Shown here piece by piece: positions 5,462-7,657 of a stretch of DNA of 7,657 nt. A program made the translations under genes and the position numbers. Within the stretch, counting starts at the first letter, position 1, and each line of letters begins with the position of its first letter. The notes under the pieces are model-generated. The model had not been told where the DNA came from, did no database searches, and was given only the letters and a program-made list of their open reading frames with translations. Source of the DNA: Myxococcales bacterium (lineage in GTDB: Bacteria; Myxococcota_A; Polyangia; Polyangiales; Houyiibacteriaceae); assembly GCA_020354595.1 (NCBI GenBank), contig CP070650.1:220830-228486 (forward strand), given 5' to 3'.

Positions 5462-5707
5462 ATGAAACCCGATATCCATCCCGACTACAACGAGGTCACC
5501 GTGCACTGCGCATGCGGCGCCTCGTTCCAGATGCGTTCGACCCGAGCCATTGAGCACGTCGACATCTGCTCCGAATGCCATCCGTTCTACACGGGCAAGC
5601 AGAAACTGGTGGACACTGCGGGTCGCGTCGAGCGTTTCCGTAGAAAGTACGCAAAGAACAAGGGCAAGAAAGCTGAAGCGGCGCCCGACGCGCCTGCCGA
5701 CAACTAG
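5462..5707 (+). CDS. rpmE: 50S ribosomal protein L31, zinc-binding (C+) type
   Basis: An 81-residue ribosomal protein L31 of the large subunit, contacting the 30S head. It opens [22 protein letters not shown]. The zinc ligands C16, C18, C36 and C39 are all present, followed by [24 protein letters not shown], the L31 signature. Retention of all four cysteines marks it as the zinc-containing paralogue rather than the zinc-independent form made under zinc starvation. The ATG at 5462 has GGAG at 5448-5451. The tail after about residue 61 is Lys-rich and then Ala/Asp/Pro, a modest extension over typical L31. The next gene starts 6 bp after its stop, so the two are probably co-transcribed. Confidence 0.97.
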   Translation: MKPDIHPDYNEVTVHCACGASFQMRSTRAIEHVDICSECHPFYTGKQKLVDTAGRVERFRRKYAKNKGKKAEAAPDAPADN

Positions 5708-5713
5708 GAAGCG

Positions 5714-6799
5714 GTGCCCCGTAAAACCGCCGCCGCTGGCAGCGCCCACGGGGCTTCGTCCCGCACAGGGACGATAATCGCCGCGATGGCGCAGCCGTAC
5801 ATTGGCGGCCAAGCGGTTATCGAAGGCGTGATGATGCGTGCGCCGGCCTGCTTGACGGTCGCGGTGCGTCGGCCGGACGGCACGATTGCCCTTCGCGAAG
5901 GGCCCTATCGATCGACCTGGTCGCGTAAGCTCTGGAAGCTCCCCGGCTTTCGGGGTGTGGCGATGTTGGTCGAGTCGCTGACGATGGGCTTTTCCGCGCT
6001 CCAGTTTTCCGCCGAGCAACAGATGACCGAAGAGGAGCTCGCACAAGATCAGGGATCGGGGAAGCTCGCCGTTGTGATCTCGACCTTGCTTGCGCTCGGC
6101 CTCTTCATCGCGCTGCCCCAGGCTTTGGCAAGCCTGACCGCGAGCGGCGCCGGCTGGGATCTAGGCCTCACCGACACCGGGTTCCACGTGCTGATCGGCG
6201 GGTTTAAGCTGCTGATCTTCGTCGGCTACTTGTTCGCCATCAGCCGCATCCCCGACGTTCGGCGGCTGTTTCAGTATCACGGCGCCGAGCACAAGACGAT
6301 TCACGCCTATGAAAAGAAGCTGCCCCTCACCGTGGAGAACGTCCAGACGCAGTCGACGCTTCATCCGCGCTGCGGGACGACCTTTTTGGTGGTCGTGATC
6401 GTCGTGTCGATCATCCTGGGCTCGCTCGCCGCTCCGCTCCTGATGCCGAACGTTGAAGGGTGGCTCGGTCAAGTCGCGCTCCTGATCATTCGCATCGGCC
6501 TTCTTCCGCTCATCGCGGCGATTTCATACGAGTTCCAGAAGCTCAGCGCGCGGTTTTGCACGACTGGCTGGCGTCGTGTGGTCTTGTACCCCGGCTTCCT
6601 CTTTCAGAAGATCACAACGCGCGAGCCCGAGGACGACCAGGTGGAAATCGCCATCGCTGCGATGGAAGCGGCCGCGTGGCGTGACGGCATCCAAGAGCAG
6701 GCACCCCACGGCGAAGAGCCAATTGTCTTTGCGAGTTTCGCCCGCTTCAGGGAAGTATTGAGCGGGGAGGGGTCTCTCGGCGCTTCCCGCGCGGCCTAA
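5714..6799 (+). CDS. DUF1385 / YqhQ-family multi-TM membrane protein
   Basis: A 361-residue integral membrane protein of the DUF1385 family (B. subtilis YqhQ type), biochemical role not established to my knowledge. The family-defining N-terminal segment YIGGQAVIEGVMMRAP is at 29-44. Hydrophobic helices are visible at about 116-138, 157-177, 222-242 and 250-273. Two invariant-looking motifs face each other in the chain: H189-GAEH193-K-TIH197-AYE between the second and third helices, and HPRCGTTF (H217, C220) entering the third. Clustered His and Cys next to membrane helices suggest a metal or catalytic site, which is inference. Start: GTG at 5714 has AGGAAG 5 nt upstream and adds 24 basic residues. 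ATG at 5786 matches the usual family N-terminus but has a poorer Shine-Dalgarno. Its place between rpmE and prfA is a recurrent arrangement in diverse bacteria. Its stop is 2 bp before prfA. Confidence 0.92.
   Translation: MPRKTAAAGSAHGASSRTGTIIAAMAQPYIGGQAVIEGVMMRAPACLTVAVRRPDGTIALREGPYRSTWSRKLWKLPGFRGVAMLVESLTMGFSALQFSAEQQMTEEELAQDQGSGKLAVVISTLLALGLFIALPQALASLTASGAGWDLGLTDTGFHVLIGGFKLLIFVGYLFAISRIPDVRRLFQYHGAEHKTIHAYEKKLPLTVENVQTQSTLHPRCGTTFLVVVIVVSIILGSLAAPLLMPNVEGWLGQVALLIIRIGLLPLIAAISYEFQKLSARFCTTGWRRVVLYPGFLFQKITTREPEDDQVEIAIAAMEAAAWRDGIQEQAPHGEEPIVFASFARFREVLSGEGSLGASRAA
6762..6790 (+). other. Hairpin at the end of the DUF1385 gene, just before prfA
   Basis: GCGGGGAG (6762-6769) can pair with CTTCCCGC (6783-6790), eight pairs including one G-U, with a 13-nt loop. 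It lies inside the last codons of the DUF1385 gene and ends 11 nt before the prfA ATG, which has no nearby Shine-Dalgarno. The purine block GGGGAGGGG (6764-6772) is mostly within the stem. It may affect prfA translation or simply reflect GC-rich coding sequence. Confidence 0.25.
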
Positions 6800-6801
6800 C
6801 G

Positions 6802-7657
6802 ATGCTTCCCACCGACAAGCTCGAGTCGCTTGCGGCTCGCTATCGCGAGATCGAAGAGCTGCTTTGCCAGCCCAACGTCGTGTCCGACGCGAAGCGGTAC
6901 ACGGGGCTCACCAAGGAGCGAGCTGAGCTTCAGGAAGTCGTCGAGGCATACACCCGCTACGGGCAGGTCGTCGAGGATCTCGCCGGGCACAAGGAAGCGC
7001 TGTCCGATCCGGACCTCAGAGAGCTCGCGGCCGAAGAAATTCCGGCGCTCGAAGAGGAGCGGGACAAGCTGCTCGAGTCGATCAACCTCCTGCTCCTGCC
7101 AAAGGACCCGAACGACGAGCGCAATACGATCCTCGAGATTCGGAGCGGCACCGGCGGCGAAGAGGCGGCGTTGTTCGCGGCGGATCTCTTCCGCATGTAC
7201 TCGCGCTATGCGGAGTCGCAGCGATGGAAGGTCGAGGTGATGTCGTTGAGCGAGGCGTCGGCGGGCGGCATCAAGGAAGTCATCGCGTCGGTCGAGGGTG
7301 ACAAGGTCTACTCCCAGCTTCGCTTCGAAGGCGGCGTGCACCGCGTCCAGCGCATCCCAACGACCGAGTCACAGGGGCGGATTCACACCTCCACGGCAAC
7401 GGTGGCGGTGCTGCCCGAGGTCGATGACATCGACGAGGTCCAGATCGATCCGAACGATCTCGAGATCATGACGACCGCGGCAGGCGGCCCGGGTGGTCAG
7501 CACGTCAACCGCACCATGTCCGCGGTGCAGATCAAACACATCCCGAGCGGCATCATGGTTCGCTCCGAGCAACAACGATCCCAGCACCAGAACAAGGCGA
7601 AGGCGCTTCAGATCCTGTCTGCGAAGCTGCTGGAGATTGAACGAGAAGCGCAAGCGA
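6802..7657 (+). CDS. prfA: Peptide chain release factor 1, C-terminus cut off by window edge
   Basis: Recognises UAA and UAG in the ribosomal A site and triggers peptide release. 285 codons are present; RF1 is usually about 355-360 residues, so roughly 70-75 are missing on the right. It begins MLPTDKLESLAARYREIEEL, a helical domain. Then come the RF1/RF2 signature LEIRSGTGGEEAALFAADLFRMY and the codon-recognition tripeptide P186-T187-T188 within RIPTTESQGRIHTS. The PxT tripeptide identifies RF1 rather than RF2 (SPF). The catalytic GGQ is at 231-233. The loop around it, TTAAGGPGGQHVNRTMSAV, departs from the common RSSGAGGQHVN.TDSA. The site of Gln methylation by PrmC (Q233) is intact. Downstream RSQHQNKAKAL is conserved. 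The ATG at 6802 is 2 bp after the DUF1385 stop and lacks its own Shine-Dalgarno, so translation is probably coupled. prmC often follows prfA but would lie outside the window. Confidence 0.97.
   Translation, partial: MLPTDKLESLAARYREIEELLCQPNVVSDAKRYTGLTKERAELQEVVEAYTRYGQVVEDLAGHKEALSDPDLRELAAEEIPALEEERDKLLESINLLLLPKDPNDERNTILEIRSGTGGEEAALFAADLFRMYSRYAESQRWKVEVMSLSEASAGGIKEVIASVEGDKVYSQLRFEGGVHRVQRIPTTESQGRIHTSTATVAVLPEVDDIDEVQIDPNDLEIMTTAAGGPGGQHVNRTMSAVQIKHIPSGIMVRSEQQRSQHQNKAKALQILSAKLLEIEREAQA

Noticed and set aside
5444..6046. 200-codon open frame on the minus strand
   Set aside because: Covers rpmE and the start of the DUF1385 gene in antisense; both sense genes are clear family members.
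6796..7341. 181-codon open frame on the minus strand
   Set aside because: Antisense to the conserved prfA coding sequence.

Overview
The window is GC-rich and gene-dense, with codons that mostly end in G or C. Several starts are GTG, and few genes have a strong Shine-Dalgarno. These traits, the rpmE / DUF1385 / prfA gene order and a possible sterol-modifying pair suggest a Myxococcota/Deltaproteobacteria-like or related Gram-negative genome. That placement is an inference from gene content and no taxonomic marker was searched. There are nine protein-coding genes, two of them cut by the window edges. I see no tRNA, rRNA, insertion sequence or CRISPR array.

Left part (1-2465): a truncated small membrane protein on the minus strand is followed by a divergent pair. 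The pair is a Rieske [2Fe-2S] non-heme iron oxygenase of the KshA/DAF-36 (Neverland) type on the minus strand and an ERG3-like sterol desaturase / fatty-acid-hydroxylase-superfamily membrane diiron enzyme on the plus strand. Their 177-bp shared intergenic region holds three tandem 21-bp direct repeats (TGAACGGT-N4-GAG), which look like a phased operator array. It also holds a sigma70-like promoter placed so that the desaturase mRNA could be leaderless. This is the most interesting part of the window: a probable co-regulated sterol or steroid-like lipid oxidation module.

Middle part (2468-4699, minus strand): a compact probable operon runs from a PafA-like exported alkaline phosphatase, through an 86-residue membrane protein, to an acylphosphatase. 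The last two genes overlap by one base (TGATG). The acylphosphatase stop lies 2 bp from the convergent desaturase stop.

Right part (4797-7657, plus strand): first comes a two-TM protein with a soluble winged-helix-like C-terminal domain. Then follow ribosomal protein L31 (rpmE), a DUF1385/YqhQ-type multi-TM protein with conserved His and Cys motifs, and the first 285 codons of peptide chain release factor 1 (prfA), which runs off the right edge. The last three genes are tightly spaced and form a translation-associated cluster. A perfect 8-bp inverted repeat overlaps the likely rpmE promoter.
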